A stretch of 43,098 bases of DNA, taken from contig NZ_JH597768.1 of the NCBI RefSeq assembly GCF_000243315.1, positions 160,269 through 203,366 of the forward strand. The letters are read 5' to 3'. The translations under genes were made by a program, and so were the position numbers. This stretch comes from Metallosphaera yellowstonensis MK1. Its GTDB lineage: Archaea > Thermoproteota > Thermoprotei_A > Sulfolobales > Sulfolobaceae. Positions 17,192 to 25,789 of this stretch are shown one piece after another. The notes beneath the pieces were generated by a model that was given only the letters and a program-made list of their open reading frames with translations, searched no databases and was not told the origin of the DNA. The first letter of the stretch is position 1, and each line of letters opens with the position of its first letter.

Positions 17192-18328
17192 CTAACCTCT
17201 CAGCTCTATGGGTATTACTTCCCTCCTTATTGGACCTACGTATAATGCTCTGGGCCTTATTAGCCTATGTTGTTCCTCCACATACTCTATTACGTGTGCT
17301 GTCCACCCTAGTGTTCTTGAAAGGGCGAAGAGAGACGTGAACATGTATACCGGAAAGCCTAGGGCGTAGAACACTACGCCAGAGTAGAAGTCTGTGTTGG
17401 GAAAGATGTGTTTCTGAGAAAACATCTGGATCCCTAGTTCTTCCACCTTCTGTGCTATCTCGAAGTATTTCTTGGCCTCCTGATTCCTCTCCGATAGCTG
17501 TTTCGCAAATCTTTTGAATAATTTTGCCCTGGGATCATATGTCTTGTAAACCCTGTGGCCGAATCCCATGAGCCTTGCCTTCCCTTCCACTATCTTCTTC
17601 TGGAACCACTGATCTGTATTCTCTGGAGAACCTATTTCTAAGAACTGTTTGAACGCCTCCTCTGCTGCACCCCCGTGGAGAGGTCCCTTCAGGGCAGCTA
17701 ACGCGGCGACTACACAGGAGTACATATCGGAGAGCGTAGAGGAAGTTACTAAAGCTGCAGTGGTAGACGCTGGAACCTCGTGATCGGCGTAAAGTATTAG
17801 GGAAGCATCCATGGCTTTCACCTCCTCTGTGGAGGGTGTCCTATTAAAAGAGGCCTCCAGGAAGCTCCTAGCGAAACTGTCAGAAGGTTCAGGTATCCTC
17901 GGCTTCTTTCCTTCCTTTGCCCTCAACACGTTAGTGACGACCGTGGAGGCCCTGGCTATCACCTTTATTGCAGTCTCCCTGTTGGTGACCTTGTTCCAAG
18001 GAGATCCATATATGGAAGAAAGAGCGGAGAAAGCGGTCTCCATCATCCCAACTGCGTCTGAGTCCCTTGGAAGACCGTAGATCATATCAATAACCTGCTG
18101 GGGAATCTCATAACCCTCATTCAGGAGAACCCTTATTCTCTGCAACTGAATCTTGTTGGGGAGATCACCGTAAAGCATAAGGTACACTACTTCTTCGAAG
18201 GTTGTGTGATCCACCAAGTCATCAATGTCGTACCCCCCGTACCTGAGGATGCCGTTCTCTCCATCAATATATGTGAGCGAAGTCGTCTTAATGTAAACGT
18301 TCTCTAGACCTCTGCTTATCTGGCTCAT
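17192..18328 (-). CDS. Citrate synthase / 2-methylcitrate synthase
   Basis: Condenses acetyl-CoA or propionyl-CoA with oxaloacetate. The three catalytic regions are present: GPLHGGAAEE, GFGHRVYKTYDPRA and the Asp in PNTDFYSG; the CoA-binding C-terminus is EYVEEQHRLIRPRALYVGP. The 378-residue length and the start MSQISRGLENV match Sulfolobus citrate synthase, which is known to accept both acyl-CoAs. The ATG at 18328 has a GGAGTGA site at good spacing; a GTG at 18337 is less likely. Neighbouring methylisocitrate lyase and PrpD genes favour at least partial use in the methylcitrate cycle. Co-transcribed with a CBS-domain gene. Confidence 0.93.
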   Translation of the reverse strand: MSQISRGLENVYIKTTSLTYIDGENGILRYGGYDIDDLVDHTTFEEVVYLMLYGDLPNKIQLQRIRVLLNEGYEIPQQVIDMIYGLPRDSDAVGMMETAFSALSSIYGSPWNKVTNRETAIKVIARASTVVTNVLRAKEGKKPRIPEPSDSFARSFLEASFNRTPSTEEVKAMDASLILYADHEVPASTTAALVTSSTLSDMYSCVVAALAALKGPLHGGAAEEAFKQFLEIGSPENTDQWFQKKIVEGKARLMGFGHRVYKTYDPRAKLFKRFAKQLSERNQEAKKYFEIAQKVEELGIQMFSQKHIFPNTDFYSGVVFYALGFPVYMFTSLFALSRTLGWTAHVIEYVEEQHRLIRPRALYVGPIRREVIPIELRG

Positions 18329-18329
18329 C

Positions 18330-18755
18330 TTAGTCACTCCCCACGAACTCCTCTCTCTCGACGTCAGATATGGCCTTTAATACATGTGATTCCCTTATTA
18401 TGTCCCGTACTGAGATAACTCCTACTAGGTTACCCTTAGAGTCCACCACGATTAGATGTCTCAGATTCCTCTCAGCCATCTTCTTTACTGCGGTGTATAT
18501 TGTATCATCCTCCTTGACAGTTACGAGGTTTTTAGTCGTACCGAGCTCCTCAACCGGTTGATCTAAACTAATCCCCCTGGCTAAGCCTCTGATTATGTCT
18601 CTCTCAGTTATGATTCCAGCCAACTTCCCCCCCTCCGTTATAATTACCGAACCCATGTTGTTTGAGGCCATCAGTTTTACCGCGTTAATGGCAGGAGTTC
18701 CTTTCTCCAATGTCACCGGATTTTTACTTATCAGGTGTTTTACTATACTCACCAT
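18330..18755 (-). CDS. CBS-domain pair protein
   Basis: Protein of 141 residues made of two CBS domains: the first at about residues 8-60 (NPVTLEKGTPAINAVKLM through ITERDIIRGLA), the second at about 70-125 (VTVKEDDTIYTAVKKMAE through VISVRDIIRES). Such Bateman modules bind adenine nucleotides (AMP, ATP, NADH or SAM) and sense energy state. It stands directly upstream of citrate synthase, with only one base between its stop and the synthase ATG, so it may regulate that enzyme. A TATA box (ACTTTTATAATT, about 18775-18787 read leftward) starts this two-gene unit. Confidence 0.9.
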   Translation of the reverse strand: MVSIVKHLISKNPVTLEKGTPAINAVKLMASNNMGSVIITEGGKLAGIITERDIIRGLARGISLDQPVEELGTTKNLVTVKEDDTIYTAVKKMAERNLRHLIVVDSKGNLVGVISVRDIIRESHVLKAISDVEREEFVGSD

Positions 18756-18788
18756 AAGAGATATAGTACTTTTCGATAATTATAAAAG

Positions 18789-19613
18789 TTATGCCAACTC
18801 CTTATCTAACTTTTCGTAATAGTCATAACGGATTACCTCGTATTGTTGCTTTCTTGTCATCATTTTGTCCATCAGGTTCTTCTGAGTTCCTTCTGCCAAG
18901 AGAACCTTAAGTGCGTCCTCCATGGCCTTCGCGGCGACTCTGAATATAGTTACTGGGAATATCACATAAGTATAACCCATCTCCCTGAATTCTTGGGCAG
19001 TTATTAGTGGTGTCTTCCCGAACTCCGTCATGTTGGCCAGGAGAGGTGCATTGACTTCCCTTGAGAACTCCCTAAACTCCTCCTTAGATTGAAGAGCCTC
19101 TGGGAATATTATATCGGCACCCGCTTCCAAGTAGGCCTTAGCTCTCTCTATGGCATCCCTTAGACCGAGGATCGCCCTAGAGTCCACTCTGGCGATAATT
19201 TTAGCCTCCCTCCTGGCTCTCACAGCGGCCTTTATCTTGGACACCATCTCGTTATGAGGTATTACCTCCTTTCCGTCCAGGTGACCACATTTCTTCGGCA
19301 GTCTCTGATCCTCTATCTGAATTGCGTCCGCCCCTGCTCTCTCTAAAACCCTTACTGTCCTGTAGACGTTGAGGGCCTCTCCGAAACCCGTATCTGCGTC
19401 GACTATCATGGGGATCTCCGTAACCTCCCTTATCCTCCTCACCATATCTGCCAGCTCGTACATGTCTATGATCCCTATGTCGGGCAAACCCATGGAGGAG
19501 GTTAGGGCTCCGCCTGACAAGTAAACCGCCTTGAACCCTACCCTCTCAGCCAAGAGAGCAGTGAAGGGATTGAATACTCCAGGCACTATGGTGAATTCCT
19601 TACCAAGAGGCAA
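18789..19613 (-). CDS. prpB: 2-Methylisocitrate lyase (PrpB-like)
   Basis: Member of the isocitrate lyase/PEP mutase family that cleaves 2-methylisocitrate into pyruvate and succinate. The substrate loop carries KKCGH (LPKKCGHLDGK), the signature of methylisocitrate lyases, and the metal site is in VDADTGFGEALNVYRTV and IQIEDQ. The 274-residue length is typical. The start is TTG at 19613 with a GGAGGTGAG Shine-Dalgarno, overlapping the prpD-like gene by 14 bp. Confidence 0.9.
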   Translation of the reverse strand: MPLGKEFTIVPGVFNPFTALLAERVGFKAVYLSGGALTSSMGLPDIGIIDMYELADMVRRIREVTEIPMIVDADTGFGEALNVYRTVRVLERAGADAIQIEDQRLPKKCGHLDGKEVIPHNEMVSKIKAAVRARREAKIIARVDSRAILGLRDAIERAKAYLEAGADIIFPEALQSKEEFREFSREVNAPLLANMTEFGKTPLITAQEFREMGYTYVIFPVTIFRVAAKAMEDALKVLLAEGTQKNLMDKMMTRKQQYEVIRYDYYEKLDKELA

Positions 19614-20877
19614 TGGAACTCACCTCCTCCATTCTCTCCAGGTCCCATACTTTCTCTATTACACCCTTAGGTAATCCCAGTTGAAGGGCCTTTTCTTCGA
19701 CCTCTTGATCGCTCATGGGGTTCTTATAGTGTCCCCTCGGGATTCTCACCTCCTTCTCGAAGGTTCCCCTGTCCGTCTCCACTATCAACCTGGTAGGTAA
19801 CTCCTTCGGGTAAACCTTGGTGTAGTCCTCCCTTTCTACGACGTTAACCTTCTTCATGAGCTCCGTCACCATCTTATCGCCTATTAGATCGTAAGAGTCC
19901 AACCACATCCTCTTGGTCAGGAGAGAGACGGAGACTATGTAGGGGAGGCTGTGGTCTGCAGTCTCCTTGTTCTTAGGATCCCACTTCCCCTCATCGGCTA
20001 ATATTGTTTTACCAGCCTCGTAGGTCTCCACCACGATTCTCTTTATGTTCCCTGTGTACTCCAGTTGTAGTGCTGCCTCGACAGCGGCCTGGGCGTGATA
20101 CTCCACAGGATACTTCTTGATATAGGTCTCCAATATCTTAGAGACACCCATCTTTTTCAGTGCTTCCTCGTTCAGATCTGGCGCTACCACGTTCTTGAAT
20201 CCCATCTTTCCAGAGAAGGGCCTTGAGGGACCCGTGAAACCTGACTTGGCCAATACGGCTGAGAACAAAGCGTTCCTGACAGCCTCCGCCGCTGCTCCTG
20301 CCTTCCACATACTCAGACTCCCAGACCTAGTCTCCCTGAGAGCTACGTGTGGAATTAACGATAACGAAATGGCGTTTACCATCTGCTCAGCGTTCAGTCG
20401 TAACAGTTTTCCAGCCATAACTGCCGCTCCCACTTGGAGGAAATTGACGTGATCGAAACCTTTCTTCCTCAGGGAGGTGGAGTCGCAGAGCCTTGTGGAA
20501 ACCTCATACCCTAAGGCTACAGCCGTTATAACCTCCTCACCTCTGCCTCCTAGGGCTATTGCACCTCCTATCATGTCACTGGGATGAAGCGGCTCCAGGG
20601 AAAGGTAAGTGTCGTTGAAGTCCAGGTACCTAATGAGGAGAGTGTTATAAAAAGCGGCCATGTCGTACGACGCTGTTCCTCCACCCAGAAGAGCTCCTCT
20701 CCCTTGGAAGTCTGGCAAAACTTCCCTGACTACCTTGGCGGGGGGCGAGTTCCTGGAGGCATAAGCTACCGCTAGGGAGTCTATGAACCTCCTCTTTACC
20801 TCGTGTACCACCCTCTCGGGGAGATCAGAGGGTGAAATTGAGACCGCGTGTTGAGCTATTTGCTCGGCAAGTTCCAT
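19600..20877 (-). CDS. prpD: MmgE/PrpD family 2-methylcitrate dehydratase
   Basis: Cofactor-free dehydratase of the MmgE/PrpD family, 425 residues, likely dehydrating 2-methylcitrate. Family features are the helical N-terminal domain with the motif RFIDSLAVAYA, YLDFNDTYL, GYEVSTRL, and the C-terminal AEDEGKWDP-like region (ADEGKWDPKNKETADHSLPY). A TATA box (ATTTTTTAAATC, about 20900-20911 read leftward) gives a leaderless ATG at 20877. First gene of a prpD-prpB unit, followed by the CBS-citrate synthase unit. Confidence 0.88.
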   Translation of the reverse strand: MELAEQIAQHAVSISPSDLPERVVHEVKRRFIDSLAVAYASRNSPPAKVVREVLPDFQGRGALLGGGTASYDMAAFYNTLLIRYLDFNDTYLSLEPLHPSDMIGGAIALGGRGEEVITAVALGYEVSTRLCDSTSLRKKGFDHVNFLQVGAAVMAGKLLRLNAEQMVNAISLSLIPHVALRETRSGSLSMWKAGAAAEAVRNALFSAVLAKSGFTGPSRPFSGKMGFKNVVAPDLNEEALKKMGVSKILETYIKKYPVEYHAQAAVEAALQLEYTGNIKRIVVETYEAGKTILADEGKWDPKNKETADHSLPYIVSVSLLTKRMWLDSYDLIGDKMVTELMKKVNVVEREDYTKVYPKELPTRLIVETDRGTFEKEVRIPRGHYKNPMSDQEVEEKALQLGLPKGVIEKVWDLERMEEVSSIASW

Positions 20878-20947
20878 AGTTTATAATGGTGATACAAAGA
20901 TTTAAAAAATAAGTTGAATGTCAGAACTTCATTCGCTAGTTTTAAAT

Positions 20948-23212
20948 CTAAAAACTCTCCACCTTTTGTACTTTTCTATTCAAAAACCTTAACACGAACT
21001 CTGGAGTTATGGGAACCTCTATCTCACTTAAGTTGACGCCTAGAGCGTCTTCCAAGGCGTTCGCTATAACTGCATAAGGAACGGTGGCACCACCTTCTGC
21101 TACTCCCTTAGTTCCAAGGGGGGTGAACGGAGATGGTGAGACCAAGTGGTGTATCTCTATATCAGGTACCTCCATCGCCGTGGGAACCCAGTACTCTGAC
21201 AGGTTGGACTGCAGTGGTACTCCAGATGAGTACGAAATCAGCTCATAGAGGGCTGCCCCTATTCCCATGGCAGTCCCGCCCATGAGCTGTCCGTCTACAA
21301 TGAGAGGATTTATCAGGTTTCCACTATCGCTCACCACTACGTACTTCTTGATCTTGATAAAACCGGTCTCTGGATCAACCTCGATCAGGGCACCGTGGGC
21401 GTTAACACCGTAGGTGGAAGAAAAGTTGACCCTCCTCTTCTCATCAGCTACGTTCACGTTAGGAGAGTTGAAAACTTCGGTCGCCTCGAGTCCCATATCT
21501 TCCAGAGGGACATGATATTTATTGTAAATGATGTTAGCAGCCTCCTCCAGAGGAAACGTCCTCCCGCCAACCCTCACTAAACCCTCTTTTATCTCGATCT
21601 TGTCGACCTCCACATTGAAGATCTTCGCCAATAAATCTCTCATCTTGTCCAGGAGTTTGAGCGAGGCCTTGTACACAGCGCTCACTCCCACAACGGAGAA
21701 CCTACTTCCGTAAAATCCAGTACCTGGTGGACCCGACGTGTCGCCCAGGATCACTTTGACCTTATCCATCCCTATTCCTAGGACATGAGACACCACCTGG
21801 GCGATAGTGGTCTCGTGTCCCGTTCCCATGGAGTTCGTGCTCATGACTACAGTTACATCCCCCCCACTCTCCATCTTTATGTAAACCCCCTCGTAGTAAG
21901 GGGTTCTAGGTTTTCCCACCACTAAGGTTTGAAACGCTAAAGATGAACCTGGCTCCAGAGCCAATGCGACCCCGATTCCCTCCCACCTGGACGACTTTTG
22001 GCCTAAGGCCTGCCTTAACACCTCCAGGGTTCTAACGTAATCACCGCTGTCGTACACGGCACCAGTTATGGTAGTGTAAGGAAGCTCGGTGATGAAGTTC
22101 TGCTTCCTTATCTCCCATTGGTCTAAGTTTAGATCCCTTGATAAGGAACTCACCATATTCTCCAAGACGAGCACAGCTGGGGGGATACCGAGTCCCCTGT
22201 AGGGTCCAGTTGGTGGTAGATTTGTAAGTATTCCATTTATCTTAAAGCGTAAATATTTAATCCTATAGGCCCCGGTCAGGTGGTAGATTTGTCTCAGGAT
22301 AGGGAGAGGCTGATAAGTGTGCATATAAGCCCCGAAGTTTTCTAACAACTCCACATCCATTCCCAATAGCTCCCCTCCCCTAAACAACAACTTGGCCCTG
22401 TATTTCCTATCTGGACCGTGGACCGCAGCTGTCACGTGTTCCGTTCTGGTCTCCACGAACTTGACGGGCCTTCCCGATAATATGGAAGCCATTGCTGTCA
22501 TGACTAGAGGTTTAAGGAAGATCTTCCCTCCAAATCCTCCTCCGGAGTCTGGGACTATTATCCTAATCTTACTTCTCGGGATCTGAAACACTATACTCAA
22601 GGCAGTCCTAAAGACCTGAGGAACCTGGGTGTTGGAGTAAACGGTCAGGGCCTGATCTACAGGATTATAATCCGCTATGACCCCGTTTGTCTCAATGGGC
22701 ATTGGGGACACCCTGTGGACCCTGAAACTTTTCTCCACCACCTGATATTCCCTCGGATGTTCACCGTACTCGAAGAGGTCCTGGTATACCAAGTTTGTAC
22801 CCAAATCCTCGTGAACTAGCTCCTTGTCCATCAGGGCGTCTTCAGGAGTAGAAATGGGATCCAAAGGTTCGTATTCAACCTCGACCCTTTCCTTGAGGTC
22901 CTCAGCCTCGTACCTGTCTCTCCCCAGCACTATTGCTATGGGTTCTCCCACGTATCTTACCTCTCCCGTTGCTAGAGGGTATTCCTTGGGAGCCTTATCG
23001 AAGAAGAAGTTAGGGAGAGGATTAGTCTTCAAACTGTCCTGCGTTATCACCTCCACCCCTTCCCTAGGAAGGACTCTGAACCTAGCCCTGGGGTAAATTG
23101 ACCTGACTACTGCCATGTGAAGCATTCCAGGGAGGGACAGATCGTCTATGAACCTACCCCTGCCGGTCAGGAACCTGGGGTCCTCTACCCTCCTCAGGGG
23201 TTTACCTATCAT
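20948..23212 (-). CDS. Orphan CoxL-type molybdopterin subunit
   Basis: Large subunit of a xanthine-dehydrogenase-family enzyme, 754 residues, homologous to but clearly different from the one at 2322-4562. Motifs are GGGFGGKIF, the active-site loop GPYRGLGIPP, FYGSRFSVVG and the catalytic Glu in KGVAEGGA. No medium (FAD) or small (Fe-S) subunit gene lies nearby, which is unusual, since these enzymes need both. It begins by ATGA overlap with an acyl-CoA dehydrogenase gene, so the two are co-translated. It may borrow the small subunits encoded at 1005-2325, or act with another electron carrier. The substrate is unknown, perhaps a heterocyclic or CoA-linked aromatic compound. Confidence 0.88.
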   Translation of the reverse strand: MIGKPLRRVEDPRFLTGRGRFIDDLSLPGMLHMAVVRSIYPRARFRVLPREGVEVITQDSLKTNPLPNFFFDKAPKEYPLATGEVRYVGEPIAIVLGRDRYEAEDLKERVEVEYEPLDPISTPEDALMDKELVHEDLGTNLVYQDLFEYGEHPREYQVVEKSFRVHRVSPMPIETNGVIADYNPVDQALTVYSNTQVPQVFRTALSIVFQIPRSKIRIIVPDSGGGFGGKIFLKPLVMTAMASILSGRPVKFVETRTEHVTAAVHGPDRKYRAKLLFRGGELLGMDVELLENFGAYMHTYQPLPILRQIYHLTGAYRIKYLRFKINGILTNLPPTGPYRGLGIPPAVLVLENMVSSLSRDLNLDQWEIRKQNFITELPYTTITGAVYDSGDYVRTLEVLRQALGQKSSRWEGIGVALALEPGSSLAFQTLVVGKPRTPYYEGVYIKMESGGDVTVVMSTNSMGTGHETTIAQVVSHVLGIGMDKVKVILGDTSGPPGTGFYGSRFSVVGVSAVYKASLKLLDKMRDLLAKIFNVEVDKIEIKEGLVRVGGRTFPLEEAANIIYNKYHVPLEDMGLEATEVFNSPNVNVADEKRRVNFSSTYGVNAHGALIEVDPETGFIKIKKYVVVSDSGNLINPLIVDGQLMGGTAMGIGAALYELISYSSGVPLQSNLSEYWVPTAMEVPDIEIHHLVSPSPFTPLGTKGVAEGGATVPYAVIANALEDALGVNLSEIEVPITPEFVLRFLNRKVQKVESF

Positions 23213-24405
23213 GCGGGGATCCCCAGAAACTTGCGGTAGAAGTGCCTCGCCGCGGAAATCCTCTGGATGTCGTTAGTGCCCTCATATGTCTTCAAGATCT
23301 GAACGTCCCTCAACATTCTCTCCAGGCCAGTGGACGTAGTGACTCCGTATCCTCCGTGAACTGTCATAGCCCTCAAAATTATCCTCTCCGCAGCCTCTGT
23401 GGCAGAGAACTTGGCTAGGGAAGCTACCATAACGTACTCTTCCTCCTTTCCCTTGACCAGGAGGTTCCCCGCCCAGTAGGTCAGCAACCTAGCCTGAAAT
23501 AGCTCTGCCATGGATTCTGAGAGCTTTTGCTGAACCATCTGAAAGGAAGCGAGGCTCTGTCCAAACGACTTTCTGTCTACCGAATATTGCACCATCTTCT
23601 CCAAGGCAGCCTGGCCTATTCCAAGAGCCTGAGAGGCCACGATAGTCCTCGCATAATCGAAGGAAGATACGGCGTATTTGAATCCCATGTCCACTTGTCC
23701 CACAACGTTCTCCTCGGGGACCTTTACCTCGTTGAAGCTGATCTCTGTAGTGTGCGATGCCTTCAGACCGGTGGTCTCTATCCTTCCTTCGACTTTGAAC
23801 CCTGGAAAGTCCTTCTCTACAACGAACATAGTTAGTCCCTTCCATCTCGGAGTCTGTGGCTGAGACGTCCTTGCAGTGACTATGATATAGTCCGCTAAGT
23901 CCCCATTGGTTATGAAGATCTTCCTTCCCGTTAGTATATAATTCTCTCCCACTTTCTTGGCCACCGAAGTTATGCCTGCCACGTCGGTCCCAGCACCAGG
24001 CTCGGTGTTGGCAAACGCTGCTATTCTCTCTCCCTTGGCCACAGGTGGAACGTACTTCTTCTTTAACTCCTCACTCCCGAACTTCAGGATGGCGTTGGTG
24101 AACATCCAGTTTATCAGGAGGAATGTAGAGACTGAGGGCCAAATCCTGCTTATCTCCTCCGTAGCCACAATCAGGGAGAGGTAATCGGCCCCTGAACCTC
24201 CGTATTCCGCAGGCACGTCGAGACCGTTGAGACCTAACTCCCTTATTTTTTCCCTAACTACTCCTAAGTCACCGTTCCTCTCACCCTCCTCCACTCTATT
24301 GGCCACTTCCCTTTCCATGAACTCCCTTATTGTAGACCTGAGAAGCTCGTGATCCTGAGTTAACTCCACCTTAAAGTCCTCCACTTCCTTGAAAGGGTAA
24401 ACCAT
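23209..24405 (-). CDS. Acyl-CoA dehydrogenase
   Basis: FAD enzyme of 398 residues that introduces an alpha-beta double bond in acyl-CoA thioesters. Family signatures are visible: the substrate/FAD stretch NTEPGAGTDVAGI, KIFITNGDLADYIIV, QALGIGQAALEKMVQYSVDRKSFG in the helical domain, and the catalytic Glu in TYEGTNDIQRI near the C-terminus. It overlaps the orphan CoxL gene by ATGA, so a dehydrogenase-hydroxylase pathway on one CoA-linked substrate is plausible. The upstream aminotransferase ends nine bases before it. Confidence 0.92.
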   Translation of the reverse strand: MVYPFKEVEDFKVELTQDHELLRSTIREFMEREVANRVEEGERNGDLGVVREKIRELGLNGLDVPAEYGGSGADYLSLIVATEEISRIWPSVSTFLLINWMFTNAILKFGSEELKKKYVPPVAKGERIAAFANTEPGAGTDVAGITSVAKKVGENYILTGRKIFITNGDLADYIIVTARTSQPQTPRWKGLTMFVVEKDFPGFKVEGRIETTGLKASHTTEISFNEVKVPEENVVGQVDMGFKYAVSSFDYARTIVASQALGIGQAALEKMVQYSVDRKSFGQSLASFQMVQQKLSESMAELFQARLLTYWAGNLLVKGKEEEYVMVASLAKFSATEAAERIILRAMTVHGGYGVTTSTGLERMLRDVQILKTYEGTNDIQRISAARHFYRKFLGIPA

Positions 24406-24414
24406 GGATCTCGC

Positions 24415-25668
24415 CTAAATCTGTTCTATTTCCTCCTTTATCACTTTAGTTGCTTTCATTGCCAACTCCTCCTCTATGACCAAAGGTGGCAGAAGCCTCA
24501 CCACCGACTCTCCTGCACCTATGGCTAAGACCCCCCTTCTGAAGGAATTGAGCAAGACCTTGCTCAGGCCCTCTGGATACGGCCTTCCACCCTTCCTCAG
24601 ATCTACCCCGAGCATCAGGCCCAATCCTCTCACCTCCTCCACGTAAGGAGATTTGATGTCATTGAGTTTATCTGCAATAGCCTTACCCACCTCACTCACG
24701 TGATCCAAAAGCCTGGGAACCTCCTCAAGAACCACCTCTGCTGCGGCTAAGGCTAATGGGTTTCCTCCGAAGGTGTTAGCGTGAGAACCTCTGGGTAGAT
24801 CCATCAGCTCCTCCCTTCCAACCACTGCTCCTAGGGGGAGTCCCCCACCTAATGCCTTCGCTAAACACACTAGGTCTGGGTCGACAGAGAAGTGCTCAAA
24901 CGCGAACATCTTCCCCGTCCTTCCTATTCCAGTTTGAACCTCGTCAAGAATCAAGAGTATTCCATGTCTCCTTGTGAGAGACCTCAACTGCTGAAGGAAG
25001 TCCTTGGGTGGAACCACGACTCCTCCCTCTCCCTGTATGGGTTCCAACAGTACTGCCGCAACGTCGTTAGGGTCCACCACCTTATTTAGAACCCAGTCCT
25101 CCAGATAGGAAATAACTTCTGCTGAACAGTCATCCCTGCACAGAGGATTGTGCTTGTCTGGATAAGGAAGTAGTAGAGTGGATGGCAGAAGCGGTGAAAA
25201 CATGGATCTTTGAACGTACTTACTGGAGGTGAAAGACATGGAACCGAAGGTCCTACCATGGAACGAGTTGATGAATCCCAGGATATATTGTCTTCCAGTG
25301 CTAGCCCTAGCTATCTTTAGACTGGCCTCAACGCTCTCAGTACCGCTATTTGTGTAAAACACCTTCGTAGACCAAGGGAAGAAACCTGTCAATCTCTTGG
25401 CTACCCTGACGGCCAGCTCATAATAGAAATCGGTCAGACTGTAGTGCAAAAATTTCTCCATCTGTGTCTGAATAGCGTTTAAGACCTTCCTGTTCCTGTG
25501 GCCTAGGGCCATAACGCCTATGCCCGCATTCATGTCTATGTATACCCTCCCCTCAATGTCATACACCAGGGAGCCCTCAGCGTGGTCTATTACCAGGGGA
25601 TACCATCTACTGAAGGACTGCATGAGGTACTTTGAATCCTCCTCCACGACTTCAGAAACGGAGACCAT
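24415..25668 (-). CDS. Class III aminotransferase (GabT-like)
   Basis: PLP-dependent aminotransferase of 417 residues from the 4-aminobutyrate / beta-alanine / acetylornithine group. PLP-binding features are TNSGTESVEASLKIAR, SFHGRTFGSMS, the Asp in LILDEVQTGIGRTGK and the Schiff-base Lys in LAKALGGGLPLG. A TATA box (TATAAATAT, 25691-25699) gives a leaderless ATG at 25668. It is the first gene of a unit with acyl-CoA dehydrogenase and the orphan CoxL, so it probably converts an omega-amino acid to a semialdehyde for further oxidation. Confidence 0.9.
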   Translation of the reverse strand: MVSVSEVVEEDSKYLMQSFSRWYPLVIDHAEGSLVYDIEGRVYIDMNAGIGVMALGHRNRKVLNAIQTQMEKFLHYSLTDFYYELAVRVAKRLTGFFPWSTKVFYTNSGTESVEASLKIARASTGRQYILGFINSFHGRTFGSMSFTSSKYVQRSMFSPLLPSTLLLPYPDKHNPLCRDDCSAEVISYLEDWVLNKVVDPNDVAAVLLEPIQGEGGVVVPPKDFLQQLRSLTRRHGILLILDEVQTGIGRTGKMFAFEHFSVDPDLVCLAKALGGGLPLGAVVGREELMDLPRGSHANTFGGNPLALAAAEVVLEEVPRLLDHVSEVGKAIADKLNDIKSPYVEEVRGLGLMLGVDLRKGGRPYPEGLSKVLLNSFRRGVLAIGAGESVVRLLPPLVIEEELAMKATKVIKEEIEQI

Positions 25669-25789
25669 AAATATATATAAAGATTAGAGATATAAATATC
25701 GAACATGACTAATCGTTTCAATGAGTCCCCATTAAACATCTTTAAACCTTTCTCGGTAATTTTATAACTTTCTAGATAAATTAGATAAT
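25669..25789. promoter_or_regulatory. Divergent promoters of aminotransferase and acyl-CoA dehydrogenase
   Basis: Two TATA boxes facing away from each other: TATAAATAT at 25691-25699 (leftward, for the aminotransferase) and ATTTTATAACT at about 25759-25769 (rightward, for the acyl-CoA dehydrogenase). Each is about 26 bp from its ATG, so both transcripts are predicted to be leaderless. About 60 bp between the boxes are available for a shared regulator. Confidence 0.6.
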
